A stretch of DNA of 64,000 nucleotides, from assembly GCA_963691885.1 (NCBI GenBank), contig OY829843.1, forward strand, positions 5,035,114-5,099,113, written 5' to 3'. The stretch is from G963691885 sp963691885. Lineage in GTDB: Bacteria > Pseudomonadota > Alphaproteobacteria > UBA8366 > Aestuariispiraceae. The notes under the pieces were generated by a model. It did not search any database. It was not told the DNA's origin and saw nothing but the letters and a program-made list of their open reading frames with translations. The position numbers and the translations under genes are program-made. The first letter of the stretch is position 1; each line of letters opens with the position of its first letter. Shown piece by piece: positions 16,961 through 26,900 of this stretch.

Positions 16961-17857
16961 ATGCGCAAAAAGTCAAAATCCAGCGGGCAACGCCCCGACC
17001 AAAGAGACCGAAAACCAGGTGGTTTTCCGGCTGATCAGAAACCCGCCTCCCAGCAGGGGCGAGGCAAGAGTCGCGGCAGGCACAACAGGTCACATGGGGA
17101 CACAGGCACAAGACAACCCCGTGACAAGGGCCTGATTCTCTTTGGGCATCACCCGGTTCGCGCCGCTCTGGAAAACCCGGAGCGCGTGTCGCACCGACTT
17201 CTCGCAACCCGCGCCGGTCTGGAGCGTTTGGGGCAAGACCCGGCACGCCTCAACATCGAGGTTGAAATGGTCGATGGTGACAGGCTCGAAACCCTGTTGG
17301 GCGACGGCGCTGTTCATCAGGGGCTTGCCCTGCGCTGCGCACCGCTGGACCCGCTCGGCTTGGAAGACGTGCTCCCAGCACTGGATGGCACGGCATCCGC
17401 CCCGCTGATCTTTCTGGATCAGGTGACCGACCCGCATAATGTCGGCGCGATCCTCCGTTCCGCCGCGATCTTTGGGGCCCGCGCGGTTGTTGCTACAGAC
17501 CGCCATGCCCCGCCCGAAACCGGAACTCTGGCCAAGGCGGCAAGCGGCGCGCTTGAGACCGTCCCTTTAATCCGGGTGACGAACCTGGCGCGCGCCATGG
17601 AAAAGGCGCAGGAAGCCGGCTATTGGACATTGGGCCTGACCGGCGATGGGGCTGATCCCCTGCCCTCCCTGCGCCCGGACCGGCGGATCGCCCTTGTTCT
17701 GGGGTCAGAAGGGGATGGCATGCGCCGCCTGACCGCCGATCACTGTGATCAACTGGTCCAGATTCCCATGGCGGAAAACCCGGTTGGCAGCCTGAATGTT
17801 TCCAATGCGGCCGCCATCGCCCTCTACGCGATCACAACCGCACAGAAGCCGGGGTAA
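16961..17857 (+). CDS. rlmB: 23S rRNA (guanosine-2'-O-)-methyltransferase RlmB
   Basis: SPOUT-class TrmH/RlmB family methyltransferase that would modify a guanosine in 23S rRNA domain V using SAM. From ATG 16961 the product is about 298 residues: a basic, disordered N-terminus (MRKKSKSSGQRPDQRDRK), a substrate-binding domain starting GLILFGHHPVRAALENP, then the knotted SPOUT domain with motif 1 (FLDQVTDPHNVGAILRSA), motif 2 (ALVLGSEGDGMRRL) and motif 3 (IPMAENPVGSLNVSNAAAIA). An upstream start at 16784 would add 59 unconserved residues. Read away from tuf and toward tRNA-Thr. Confidence 0.93.
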   Translation: MRKKSKSSGQRPDQRDRKPGGFPADQKPASQQGRGKSRGRHNRSHGDTGTRQPRDKGLILFGHHPVRAALENPERVSHRLLATRAGLERLGQDPARLNIEVEMVDGDRLETLLGDGAVHQGLALRCAPLDPLGLEDVLPALDGTASAPLIFLDQVTDPHNVGAILRSAAIFGARAVVATDRHAPPETGTLAKAASGALETVPLIRVTNLARAMEKAQEAGYWTLGLTGDGADPLPSLRPDRRIALVLGSEGDGMRRLTADHCDQLVQIPMAENPVGSLNVSNAAAIALYAITTAQKPG

Positions 17858-17937
17858 AACCTCGTTCCGCCGCTCTCAAAAACAGGGCTTGCGTCCGTTT
17901 CCCGTTTTCGGTACGTAATCCTCGCCCGAGGGCCATA

Positions 17938-18013
17938 GCCGCAATAGCTCAGTTGGTAGAGCATCTGATTTGTAATCAGAGGGTCGGGAGTTCAAATCTC
18001 TCTTGCGGCACCA
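17938..18013 (+). tRNA. tRNA-Thr (anticodon TGT), island integration target
   Basis: Full 76-nt cloverleaf: GCCGCAA acceptor strand, TAGCTCAGTTGGTAGAGC D-arm, TGT anticodon in loop TTTGTAA, a TTCAAATC T-arm and encoded CCA. Its 3' half from position 17968 is duplicated exactly at 60651, showing that it is the attachment site of the island to the right. The gene was reconstituted by the integration and should be functional. Confidence 0.98.
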
Positions 18014-18015
18014 TA
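17968..18015 (+). repeat. attL: 48-bp direct repeat in tRNA-Thr
   Basis: Begins ATTTGTAATCAGAGGG in the anticodon arm and ends two bases past the tRNA CCA. It is identical over 48 bases to 60651-60698. The next base on either side differs, so the repeat is exactly bounded. The integrase gene starts its C-terminal end 124 bases inside. Confidence 0.95.
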
Positions 18016-18138
18016 ACGAAATCAGATACTTAACAGGTATTTTGAGGTATTATAAGACCACACACATAAGTACGTTTTCCAATGATGTTTTCCAATCCGC
18101 CCCGCCGACCCCTTCATTTTAGAGATCCATCTTATCAG

Positions 18139-19161
18139 TTATCTCCCTAATTTGGTTGCGCGCCAGTGTGTCAGACACGTATTTTTAGCCATCTCCAATG
18201 TCTCGTGTCCCGTAACGGCCGCAATTTTTTCGTGATCACAACCGGCTTCGATAAGCCGCGCCCCAGCAGTGGCTCGAAGCCCGTGAAATTTTAGATTATC
18301 GGGCAGACCGATCGCTCTGATCGCATCAGACATCATGTGCTTTAGGCGGTCAGGTCCAACAGCACGACCTGATACACCAATGACAATCCTGCTTGGTCGC
18401 CCCCGTCGTTTATCGTGTATCGTCTTTAATATCTTTGTAAACTTGTCGTTGATCGGGACATTAACCAAAAACCCACTCTTTTTTTGCTGTGCAACCTGGA
18501 TCTCAGACCGCTCAAAATCAACATCATCCCAGGTCATGTTTGCAATGTCTCCGGCTCTCTGTGCGGTGTGCAAACCCAGCTCAAAAGCAAGCCGCTCTGG
18601 CGTGTTCCACCCATAGCTCGCCCGAAAGATGTCGATGTGTCGCTCCCCCCAGGCCGCCCGCTTGGGACCAATCTTTAGCGCAGTGATGCCAGCAGCAGGA
18701 TTGGTCTTAACGATACTATCGTGTTGTTGCATACCCCAGCTGAGGATCGCCGAAAACGAACGCACGAAGCCATTTGCAGAAGACGGAGATCTCTCTCCAA
18801 GCTTGTTTCGGAGTTGAACTAACTTTGACCGCGTAAGCGCTGAGATCGGAAAGTCTGCCATTGAATCTTCGAGCATACGCATCGTCTGCAGATACTGAGC
18901 CTGCGTTTTTTTAGCCTTTTGTCTAAAAACAAGTGACCGACGGTACTCCAGGCACAACCATCCGATGCTTCCCGATCTGGCACCGGCAGCGTCCGTATCA
19001 ACAGAGTCTGTCAAAGCAGCTGTGTAACTGGCCATAAATTCAGGCGATCCTGGCTCGCCAATCAGCCTAATACGTTGGCCGCCTCTCGAAAAATAAGAGT
19101 ATAATTTACCGCGGGCTCGCACAGATTTAACATATGGTAGATTTTTTGGTTTGCGTGGCAT
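18139..19161 (-). CDS. Tyrosine recombinase (island integrase), C-terminus frameshifted
   Basis: Phage-type integrase of 340 residues. Catalytic residues seen: the first Arg in HTAQRAGDIANMTWDD, the H-x-x-R box HGLRATAG, and GHETLEMA. The expected Tyr about nine residues after GH is missing: the frame reads AKNTCLTHWR. A single added A in the A5 run (complement of 18182-18186) would give MAKKYVSDTLARNQ, restore the Tyr and end at 18119. So this copy is either inactive or carries a one-base sequence error. N-terminal arm-binding and core-binding domains look intact. It lies beside attL in the usual orientation. Confidence 0.92.
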   Translation of the reverse strand: MPRKPKNLPYVKSVRARGKLYSYFSRGGQRIRLIGEPGSPEFMASYTAALTDSVDTDAAGARSGSIGWLCLEYRRSLVFRQKAKKTQAQYLQTMRMLEDSMADFPISALTRSKLVQLRNKLGERSPSSANGFVRSFSAILSWGMQQHDSIVKTNPAAGITALKIGPKRAAWGERHIDIFRASYGWNTPERLAFELGLHTAQRAGDIANMTWDDVDFERSEIQVAQQKKSGFLVNVPINDKFTKILKTIHDKRRGRPSRIVIGVSGRAVGPDRLKHMMSDAIRAIGLPDNLKFHGLRATAGARLIEAGCDHEKIAAVTGHETLEMAKNTCLTHWRATKLGR

Positions 19162-19185
19162 AATCCACGTTTAAATGTTTAGACG

Positions 19186-19434
19186 TCAGTTGCCAAACCG
19201 TTCGAGGATCGCGTCAAAGTCATCATCGAAACCATTTACGAGATTGTCGTTGGAGTTATCCATCCAATCATCAACAGACAACCGATCCCAACGGGGCCGG
19301 CCAAGCTTGTACGTCGGCCTTGGCAGTCGTCCATCACGCACCATCGCGTCGACAGTGTTCACTGTCACGTCGATATAAACAGCGAGCGTCGACCTGGAGA
19401 GCCAGCGTATCATTTTACTATTATCTTTTGTCAC
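19186..19434 (-). CDS. AlpA/excisionase-like helix-turn-helix protein
   Basis: 82-residue small DNA-binding protein. Seen: WLSRSTLAVYIDVTVNTVDA, a MerR/AlpA-type helix-turn-helix, followed by LPRPTYKLGRPRWDRLSVDD, the characteristic recognition wing of excisionase-like proteins that start with a membrane-of-helix layout. The tail is acidic (DDDFDAILE). It sits 24 bases upstream of the integrase on the same strand, so it is probably the recombination directionality factor or a regulator of integrase. An alternative start is ATG at 19413. Confidence 0.75.
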   Translation of the reverse strand: MTKDNSKMIRWLSRSTLAVYIDVTVNTVDAMVRDGRLPRPTYKLGRPRWDRLSVDDWMDNSNDNLVNGFDDDFDAILERFGN

Positions 19435-19767
19435 TTAAGTATAATACAGCGTGTTTTATATATTGTAAACACGTTAAATAATATGGCAATTCTGCTAATC
19501 ACGACATATCGAGCGTAACCGACAAAAAAACAGAAACCAAAGAGCGAAAAAGAATAGGGCCACCCAGGCTGCAACCCGGTTGACCCTAAAGCGATGGGGA
19601 ATACACCCTGCCCCTATCATAAATTAAAGTAGGACGAATCACCCTCTTTGTCCAGATTTATATGCCAAAATTGACTTTCAAACGCATCCAAATTATACTA
19701 TACACTATTAGTAAGTGACCGGGCTGCCGGTCTTAGATCTCATGCATGTATAGAAAGTTAGTATAAA

Positions 19768-19902
19768 TTGGCTGAGATTCTCGATTTTGTTTTGGCTAAA
19801 GAGCGGCGCGCAGCACAGAGTAAGGCCGATAAGCGGAGCAAATCTACTTTTATCAAAGCGATCCAGTCCGCGCAGGAAGAGTCTAAAAAGCTGTTCGGTT
19901 AA
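19768..19902 (+). CDS. Possible 44-residue lysine-rich small protein (TTG start)
   Basis: Within the otherwise gene-free interval 19435-19913, a frame starting TTG GCT GAG encodes LAEILDFVLAKERRAAQSKA followed by a Lys/Ser-rich helix ending ESKKLFG. No ATG is available in frame because a stop lies just upstream, and no clear ribosome binding site is visible. It ends 11 bases before the stop of the convergent replication gene. It may be a remnant. The rest of the interval is AT-rich and shows nothing else I recognise. Confidence 0.25.
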   Translation: MAEILDFVLAKERRAAQSKADKRSKSTFIKAIQSAQEESKKLFG

Positions 19903-19913
19903 TCACCCGAATG

Positions 19914-21890
19914 TCATACTTTACCAATAAACTCGCTGACCGGAATGATCGTGTAAGCGGTATCCGTCACACCAAATCGGCGCGATTTCGTTCCACTTGA
20001 ACTCGCACTCGCAGTGCAGCTTCTGAGCAGTTTTGCGTGGCTACCGGAGTACTTATAGCCTGTCAGTGTCCGGGATATCTCGGGACCTCGATTTGCAACC
20101 CAGAGCTCGGGCCGCTCGCCAATCTCGTACCTAATCCCTGCGCTCGATAGCGCTGCACGATAGCGATCGCATTCACGATCAGATTCGGCGGTGATTGCCC
20201 GATCGATGATTATCCGGATCGGCAAGACTTGGGTTGTCAGGTCCAAGTCAACCTCGGCCCGCGCGTTCAGAATGTAATCCCTGATGTCGGTCGATGCCGA
20301 GCCAGGAGCAGGCGCAAATTCGGCAAGACGCAGCGGAATCCCCTCGAAATCACCGCGGACGATCTCAAGAGCCTCGTCGTCGCTCACCTCCTGACGACTG
20401 ACGCTCGTCAGACTGGCTGCGATCAAGCAGCTCATCCAGTCGCTCGTCCGGTCACCAAGATTTAATGTAGACATTGCCCGACGCAGAGCCTTTTGATTGC
20501 GCCCGACACGCGGACCAAGGCTAAGCATCGTCTTGAACAATCGACCGGAAAAACCTGCATCTGTGAGTGGTGACAAATGCTGCTCGATCTTAAGCTTTCG
20601 ACGCGCGACCGCCTGATCTTTTTCGGGAGTAGAGCTATCAAATCGCTGGACCTCGAGCACACATGTGCGGTTGAGATCCTGCTCTTCCCGAACACCGACG
20701 CCAATGGCAAAAAACGCAGCCATCGTTCGCATCTGAAAACTCTGACCCAGGTGGTTTGTCGTTCCTTTCAGCAGCTGGGCATCCATCTCCTGATACGACG
20801 CTCGCGTCATCTCAATGATCTTCGCCATGCGGTCACGCGCTTCATCGCTTTCGCTCTCCGCCTCATCCAGCAAGAGCGGCTGGGAATGGATTCCGATCTT
20901 TTGTCTGATGCCCGCCTCCGTCGATGCGCTCACGGCATTGACCGAAAAACCCATCAAGGCCGGCGCTGCGACGCGGTTGTACAGCCAGCTTTTACCGCTG
21001 TTTGATGCGCCATGAACCCACATATTGGGCCGCACAGGCATGAGACCGCAGATCACCGATGCTGCGATCCATCCCCAAAACAGGTGCGCTGAGGTCTCCG
21101 GATCAGTCCCCCAACTAACTAGCCGCAGACCGTCAATGATGCTCTGGACCTCGACTGGACTTAGGTCAGGACCATCGAGATCAAGAGGAAGTGGTTCCTG
21201 TTGTTGATAGACATGGTCGCCATCAAAATCACTCAGACTGGTCTCGATGCCATTGACAAGCAGCCGATCGCCGAGGTGTGCGACGGTTCGGCCGCAATCT
21301 TGCCAGATGCCAAGTCCCCGCAGCCGGCTCGCTTGAAAATAGCCCATTGACTTGCAGAGCATGACCACATCGCGCGCTGCGCTGAGCCAGTTAGGAGACT
21401 CGCCTTTACCAACTGGCGGATATTTAAAGTGCCACCAGGAAACGTCAGCGAGTTTTGAGAGTCGCGCAGCATCGAGGCGATCTACATCAAAAATCTGAAC
21501 CATTTCGACGTCATCATTCCACACGTAGCAATATACTTTTCCTGCATTATTGGAAATTCCAAGAGCACGGAAGTGTTCACAACCATAGAGGCGTCCGTCC
21601 CGAAACTTATTTTCGACGCTACGCTTTGAGCGCCTCGATGCTGCGCGATTAACCGATTGAGTTAGGACGCTACGTATATCCGCTCGTGCAACAAATTCAT
21701 CAAATTGAGTCGGAAAGTTCTGCTCGAACTGAGTGAGCATCTCCCGCGCGCCAGGCACGCCTGTAATCGAAATACCATCGGATTTAGCCTGACTTGCAGC
21801 AACAGACAAGGACGATACGAGGTCCATAAAAAGGGCATCGTCGAAAACAGGGCCGTTCGTGTTCGCGGCCGCGGACGTTAGATTTGTCAT
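19914..21890 (-). CDS. P-loop replication protein (DUF927/SF3 helicase-like)
   Basis: About 658 residues. A central P-loop ATPase shows Walker A GASNSGKSW near residue 295 and a Walker B-like LLLDEAESESDEA, followed by a sensor-like segment KGTTNHLGQSFQMRTMAAFF. This layout resembles the helicase part of plasmid/phage primase-helicases and DUF927 proteins of integrative elements; no clear primase motif was seen in the N-terminus. Start ATG 21890 (MTNLTSAAAN) has GGAG five bases upstream; the alternative start 13 codons earlier lacks one. It lies next to an iteron array, so a role in replication of the excised element is likely. Exact family uncertain. Confidence 0.6.
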   Translation of the reverse strand: MTNLTSAAANTNGPVFDDALFMDLVSSLSVAASQAKSDGISITGVPGAREMLTQFEQNFPTQFDEFVARADIRSVLTQSVNRAASRRSKRSVENKFRDGRLYGCEHFRALGISNNAGKVYCYVWNDDVEMVQIFDVDRLDAARLSKLADVSWWHFKYPPVGKGESPNWLSAARDVVMLCKSMGYFQASRLRGLGIWQDCGRTVAHLGDRLLVNGIETSLSDFDGDHVYQQQEPLPLDLDGPDLSPVEVQSIIDGLRLVSWGTDPETSAHLFWGWIAASVICGLMPVRPNMWVHGASNSGKSWLYNRVAAPALMGFSVNAVSASTEAGIRQKIGIHSQPLLLDEAESESDEARDRMAKIIEMTRASYQEMDAQLLKGTTNHLGQSFQMRTMAAFFAIGVGVREEQDLNRTCVLEVQRFDSSTPEKDQAVARRKLKIEQHLSPLTDAGFSGRLFKTMLSLGPRVGRNQKALRRAMSTLNLGDRTSDWMSCLIAASLTSVSRQEVSDDEALEIVRGDFEGIPLRLAEFAPAPGSASTDIRDYILNARAEVDLDLTTQVLPIRIIIDRAITAESDRECDRYRAALSSAGIRYEIGERPELWVANRGPEISRTLTGYKYSGSHAKLLRSCTASASSSGTKSRRFGVTDTAYTIIPVSEFIGKV

Positions 21891-22020
21891 AATAACTCCG
21901 TTTAAAAATAGCATGCGTACAATAACCAAAAACCCGACTTATGTCAAAATAAAAACCGTGCACAACATACTAAAAACACATTCAAACGTTTGGTAAAGGC
22001 GAGTCCAGTTTCGTTTCGCT

Positions 22021-22074
22021 TTTTCGGCAAGTTTCGGCTGGTTTTCGGCTGGTTTTCGGCTGGTTTTCGGCTGT
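22021..22074 (+). repeat. Iteron-like 11-bp tandem repeats (candidate origin)
   Basis: Five consecutive units, three matching TTTTCGGCTGG with an 11-bp period (22042, 22053, 22064) and two degenerate ones (22021, 22032). Inverted copies CCAGCCGAAAA occur at 22219-22241 and near 22273-22283, with an AT-rich stretch between. Eleven bases is close to one helical turn, as in replication-initiator iterons. The neighbouring P-loop gene starts 130 bases to the left. The whole 21891-22336 interval has no gene and is best read as replication-control DNA. Confidence 0.65.
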
Positions 22075-22380
22075 GTTTTGTTGTTTTTCAATTACTTACC
22101 TTACTAAACGAAAAATAAGTAAATAAGAGATACGTGAAAGGGAAGAGTTCCCTCTATATATGTCTTCTTTTTCCCGAGATTTTCGTTGTTCGGTTTAAGT
22201 CATTGGTTTCATTGAAACCCTAGCCGAAAACCAGCCGAAAAAAATGGATATCAGGCGAAACATTGGGGTGTTTCAGCCGAAAAAACAGCGATCGGATTTT
22301 CGGCCGGCGCCAGAAAATGAAAAACCCCGCCGAGAGTGAACTGACCCCCGAAAGTTGGACACCGACCTTCGGGGGTTTTC

Positions 22381-22911
22381 ATGTCGAAATACAGTTTTTC
22401 ATTCAAGCTGTCTGTTGTTGAGTTTTATGGTGGCGGTGCGCGTAGTTACCGGGACGTAGGGGATCATTTTGGGATCGACCCCTCTATGGTTCGCCAGTGG
22501 GTATCGGTTCACGCTATCCATGGAGAAGCCGGGCTTAAGAAGAAATTCAGCCATTATGATGCCGCGTTCAAGCTGTCGGTTTTGCAGCGGATGTGGGAGG
22601 ATGGTCTTTCGCGCCGTCAGGTGGCTGCCCTTTACAACATCCGCAATGCTGGCTGCCTCTCGGACTGGGAACAACGCTATGAAAGCGGCGGGCTGGCGGC
22701 GCTTGCCCCTCGCCGCAAAGGGAGACCGGCAACGGTGTCTAAGTCACGCAAGCCAGCTGGATCTGAGGGACCCGTGGACGATAAGGACAAGAGCCGCGAT
22801 GACCTTCTGGCGGAGTTGCAGCATCTCCGCATGGAGAACGCCTACCTAAAAAAGCTGGATGCCTTAACGCGGGAACAAGCGCCCAAAAAGCGCAAACCGT
22901 CCAGGCGTTAA
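22381..22911 (+). CDS. IS3-family transposase OrfA
   Basis: 176 residues with two helix-turn-helix units (KLSVVEFYGGGARSYRDVGD; FKLSVLQRMWEDGLSRRQVA), a basic linker and a leucine-zipper-like C-terminus (DLLAELQHLRMENAYLKKLD). Typical of IS150-group OrfA. The end of the frame holds CCCAAAAAG, where a -1 shift would produce the OrfAB fusion. Confidence 0.92.
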   Translation: MSKYSFSFKLSVVEFYGGGARSYRDVGDHFGIDPSMVRQWVSVHAIHGEAGLKKKFSHYDAAFKLSVLQRMWEDGLSRRQVAALYNIRNAGCLSDWEQRYESGGLAALAPRRKGRPATVSKSRKPAGSEGPVDDKDKSRDDLLAELQHLRMENAYLKKLDALTREQAPKKRKPSRR

Positions 22912-22988
22912 GGCAGGATCATCCGCTTCAGGGTCTCCTTGAGGTTTCTGGGCTGGCCCGCAGCACCTTCTACTATCACCAAAAGATC

Positions 22989-23744
22989 TTGACCCGGCCC
23001 GACCGGCATGCGGCATTGAAGGACAGGATCAAGTCGGTCTTTGCAGCGCATAAGGGGCGTTACGGGTATCGCCGGGTGACCGCCGCCTTGCGTGGGGCCG
23101 GAGAGACGGTCAATCACAAGACCGTTCAGCGGTTGATGGGCGAACTCGACTTACGGTCCATCGTCAGGCCGAAGAAATATCGTTCTTACAAGGGGAGGGC
23201 GGCGCGCGTGGCACCCGATCTCATCAAGCGGCAGTTCACCGCCAGGCGTGCCAATCAGAAATGGGTGACCGATGTGACGGAATTCGCTGTGGCCGGGCAA
23301 AAGCTCTATCTGTCGCCTATCATGGATCTCTACAACGGAGAGATCATCGCCTTCGAAACAGCCAGACGTCCGGTGTTCAAACTCGTCGAAACCATGCTCG
23401 ATAGGGCGGTGAAACGACTGCGGGACGAAGACCGTCCCATCCTGCATTCCGACCAGGGCTGGCAATACCAGATACCTGCATGGCGACACATGCTGCGAGG
23501 CCACAACATAAGCCAAAGCATGTCACGCAAAGGGAACTGCTATGATAACGCAGCCATGGAGAGCTTCTTCGGCACCCTCAAATCCGAGTTCTTCCGTCAA
23601 AGCCGCTTCGAGAACATCACCGCGCTGCAAAACGGAATCGAAGACTATATCCGCTACTACAATCATGACCGCATCAAACTCAAACTGAACGGGCTGAGCC
23701 CTGTACAATACAGAACCCAGCCCTCAAACTATCCAAGCCTATAA
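22989..23744 (+). CDS. IS3-family transposase OrfB (DDE domain)
   Basis: The frame is open from about 22866, before the end of OrfA, through LLEVSGLARSTFYYHQK, so it is probably made as a -1 frameshift fusion; the first ATG is 22989. DDE residues: Asp in WVTDVTEF, Asp in LHSDQGWQYQ, Glu in MESFFGTLKSEFF. The C-terminus ends NGLSPVQYRTQ. Appears intact. Confidence 0.92.
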   Translation: MTRPDRHAALKDRIKSVFAAHKGRYGYRRVTAALRGAGETVNHKTVQRLMGELDLRSIVRPKKYRSYKGRAARVAPDLIKRQFTARRANQKWVTDVTEFAVAGQKLYLSPIMDLYNGEIIAFETARRPVFKLVETMLDRAVKRLRDEDRPILHSDQGWQYQIPAWRHMLRGHNISQSMSRKGNCYDNAAMESFFGTLKSEFFRQSRFENITALQNGIEDYIRYYNHDRIKLKLNGLSPVQYRTQPSNYPSL

Positions 23745-23771
23745 ACCGTCCAACTTAATGGGGTCAGTTCA

Positions 23772-23788
23772 AGAGGGGCGGGGTTTTT
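23772..23788 (-). terminator. Half of a terminator split by the IS3 insertion
   Basis: The right arm GGCGGGGTTTTT (23777-23788) is the exact complement of AAAAACCCCGCC at 22320-22331, on the other side of the IS. Without the IS and one copy of AGAG, the two arms form a 12-bp stem with a six-base loop GAGAGG and T-runs on both strands: a bidirectional intrinsic terminator downstream of the relaxase gene. The IS has separated the arms by more than 1.4 kb. Confidence 0.8.
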
Positions 23789-23926
23789 CTGCTATTTTTG
23801 CCCGATCAATTGCTTGATGGTCAGAGTGAGCCCTAAAGATACGCCCTGCTCATAACAAAGTCAATATGTCGCGTTAAATTTATCACGAACACAATTTTAT
23901 TAAACCTCAAGGTGCAAGTTTTGTTT

Positions 23927-26900
23927 TTACTGGATTTCCAGCTCGTACGTTTTCTCGGGCGGCCGCCAATGTTTTTGCCATCCGCCGCAGTCGATATCTT
24001 TTGAAGATTCGATAGTTTTGTCGTCTGAAGTTTGCTTCGGGTCGACCGCTGATCGACTGTCAATCTCCCGCGCTTTTCTGTCACGCTCTCGAACTGCTCG
24101 TCGCGCTTCGATGTCGACGTTCAAGTTGACGTCGTTCGATGGTTGGTAGTCGATCGCATTAACCTTTCGTCCGTCGGCATTAGCCTCGCGCTCGAACGCC
24201 TCGTAGGCCTCCTTCTCTGTCGCGCATCGCAGGTCCTGCTGGGTCCGGGACTTGTAAATCCTCTCTCGATAGACGTCCCCCGAGACCGTCCAGTGGACGT
24301 TGTCTCGATGCCGCGTTCCTGCGACCAGAGTCGTGTTCGCCGTGAATCCACCTGCAGCGAGCACGGACACGTCCCCATCAACCGTCATCCCCTGGGAAGA
24401 TGCGACCGTCATAGCGTACCCGTGCTGTAAAAATGGGGCCTCCGGGCGATCAGCTGTAGCGCCGTCCCGTCGGCCGATGAACTCGCCCCAGCCACCCTTT
24501 ACCAGGATCTCGTTGCCATTCTGATCCTGTCCTACAGACAGGGTCAGAGTTGGTCCGTTGCCTGTGTTTTCGATCTCCCGGATTGTCACGAGTTCGGACC
24601 GGCGAATCTGATGCTCGCCACCTTCACCGCTTCCGGAGATGACTCGAAGGGAAAGGGTTTCACCCATCATTAGCCGATCGCCGACAGCGATTCTGAGTTC
24701 CTCCGTCTCATTTTTCCGCTTTTCGCCGCCGCGGGTCACGACGTTTACCGTGACATCCTCGCCGGTGATCCGCCCTTGTTCACGGTAGATCCGCCGCAAG
24801 TCCTTGTTGAGCTCGACCACGTCCACGTTTTTGATTGTCAGTGCGACATGGTCTCGATCACGAGACAGGGCATCCAAACACTCACCGCGGATTTTTTTGT
24901 ATGCGTCTTCCCTGTCTTGGGTTACGCGAACAAAACCCCTTTCGTCGTATGCTACGAGCGCCTCGCTTATCTTCGATGGACGGCTGGCTTTTCCATTTTC
25001 GTCGAGCTGACGTTCGGTGGCATCGACCGCATTCATCAGTTCACTGGCCTGTCTCTGCCATGCCTCGTTCTGCCGCCGGACTTCTGTGATCTCCGTCGCG
25101 CACTCCGGGACTCGAGACACAATCGTTTGAAGCGGCGAGCCTTTATCGACGGCCGACAGCTGCTGCGTGTCGCCCATAATGACCAGCTTTGCATTCGCCG
25201 CCTCGACCGCGTTTACGAGGGTCGACATGGTTATGCTGTCGACCATGCCACCCTCGTCCAGGACGATGACGTCGTTTTCATCGAGCTGCCGCTTGCCACT
25301 CTCGAGATCAAGAACGAAGCCCTGGATGGCGGTTGCTTCGACGCCGGTTTCTCCTCCCAGCACACCAGCCGCCTTCCAAGACGGTGCGGCCCCCAGAACA
25401 CGGTTTCCGTTTTCCTGAAAGGCCTCGCAGAATCCTCGTGCAGCCGTTGTTTTTCCCGCGCCGGCAAACCCTTGGATGACGGAGATGCGGTTTCCTTCCA
25501 AGGCCTTCTTCACGGCCCCCTCCTGCTCTTCGCTCATGCGGAACCCGTTACGGCGCTCGAAATCGGCCATTTTTTTGTCAACGACCGCGTCGAGATCGGG
25601 GATCCACTCCCGGCAAAATAGCCCAGCTTTTGCAATTCCGAGGATGCGGATCTCACGATCCAGCTGTTCCTGGGTCGTGAAGACAGGGCGATTTTCGTCG
25701 TCGAAGCCCAAGCTTAAAAGGCGCTCGCGCTTGAATTTTTCCGCCAGATCGATGATCGCCGTCGGCGATCTCTGACCCTGCGCAGCCTCTGCCAGCTTCG
25801 CCAGAACTTTGTAATCCTGGTAGACGGCCTCGTCATCGAGACGCTCGAGAGCCTGGTCGAAGATCTGGTCGTCGGACAGAGCGGCAACCCGGGCAGCCTC
25901 CCGGACCCGCTTTATGAGGGCGTCCGGTGAGAGACCGATCTCTTCGAGCTCGGATCTCCAGTGCTCGCAGCTCTCAGTTTCCTCATATGCACGCTTCTTG
26001 GGCCGAAGTTCTTGGATCAGCGCATCGCGCTGCGCACCCGTCATCTCTTCCCAGATCTGCCCTCGCTCCCGGGCGACAACCTTCGCTCTCTCTTCGCGCT
26101 TGGACCACATCTCGATGACTTCGTCTGGAATTGCGTTGATCCGGGTGTATCCGTTTGCGTCGACGGACGTGATGTTTTCAAATCCCTGTATCTGTCCGAC
26201 CTCGGCCGCTACAGCCGCCCGGTAGATCGCGCCGATCGCCTTTTTACGCAGCACGATCTCTTTTGCATCGAGCGCGTTTGTCCGCCATGTGGCTTTCTTT
26301 TGGTCCCACCAGTAGCCGGCATTCTGAATGACAACATGCGTGTGCCGCTGCGGATCTCCCTCTCGACTGGTCGAGTGCATGGCCGCGGCTGCAACGAAAT
26401 CGTCGGCCTCGAAATGTCTGAGCTCGCCATCCTCGCCCATCCGGGTGCAAATTAGCGCGCCAGTTGCCTTCAGCTGCTCAAGAGTCGCCTGGTAAGCGCG
26501 CTTGTGCGCCTCGCCCATCGCAGCTTTCAGATCCTCGTCATCAGACATCTCGACTGCCGCCCACAGCGCACTTTGAGATTTATCCATAGATAGGGTCAGA
26601 TCGATCGCGCCGACTGGATCTGTGTCGTCTCCTTGTATTTCGCGCCCACTATTTTGGCGAACTGCTCGCCATGATTTTTTATCGTCTAAGTCTTCGCTGT
26701 TGCGCTGTGCCGACATAAAAATGTCTGCCATCGAGCCTCGCGGCTCAACTGCAGGCATGCTGTTGTCAGCGAAACGCGCCGACGCATAACGGTCTGCGCC
26801 CTCAGTATAGAGATAGTCTGGCGCATAGCCTTCGAGCATGTCTCGAAACATCCCGTTCGTGACCCGGTCGCCGGTTCGCACAAAGGCGTCGTGGAGAGAG

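Larger units (their letters stand above)
22337..23771 (+). mobile_element. IS3-family (IS150-like) insertion sequence
   Basis: 1435 bp with inverted ends: TGAACTGACCCC at 22337 and its reverse complement ending at 23771, both followed inward by AGTTGGAC. The flanks share AGAG, a 4-bp target duplication (22333-22336 and 23772-23775). The two overlapping frames and their families are described separately. The insertion lies in the loop of a terminator. Confidence 0.93.

Noticed and set aside
18182..18186. Programmed -1 frameshift for the integrase
   Set aside because: The site lacks a classical slippery heptamer (only five A residues preceded by T) and no stimulatory structure is evident; a simple indel is more likely.
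19768..19902. Small TTG frame as a confident gene
   Set aside because: No ribosome binding site or ATG; listed with low confidence only.
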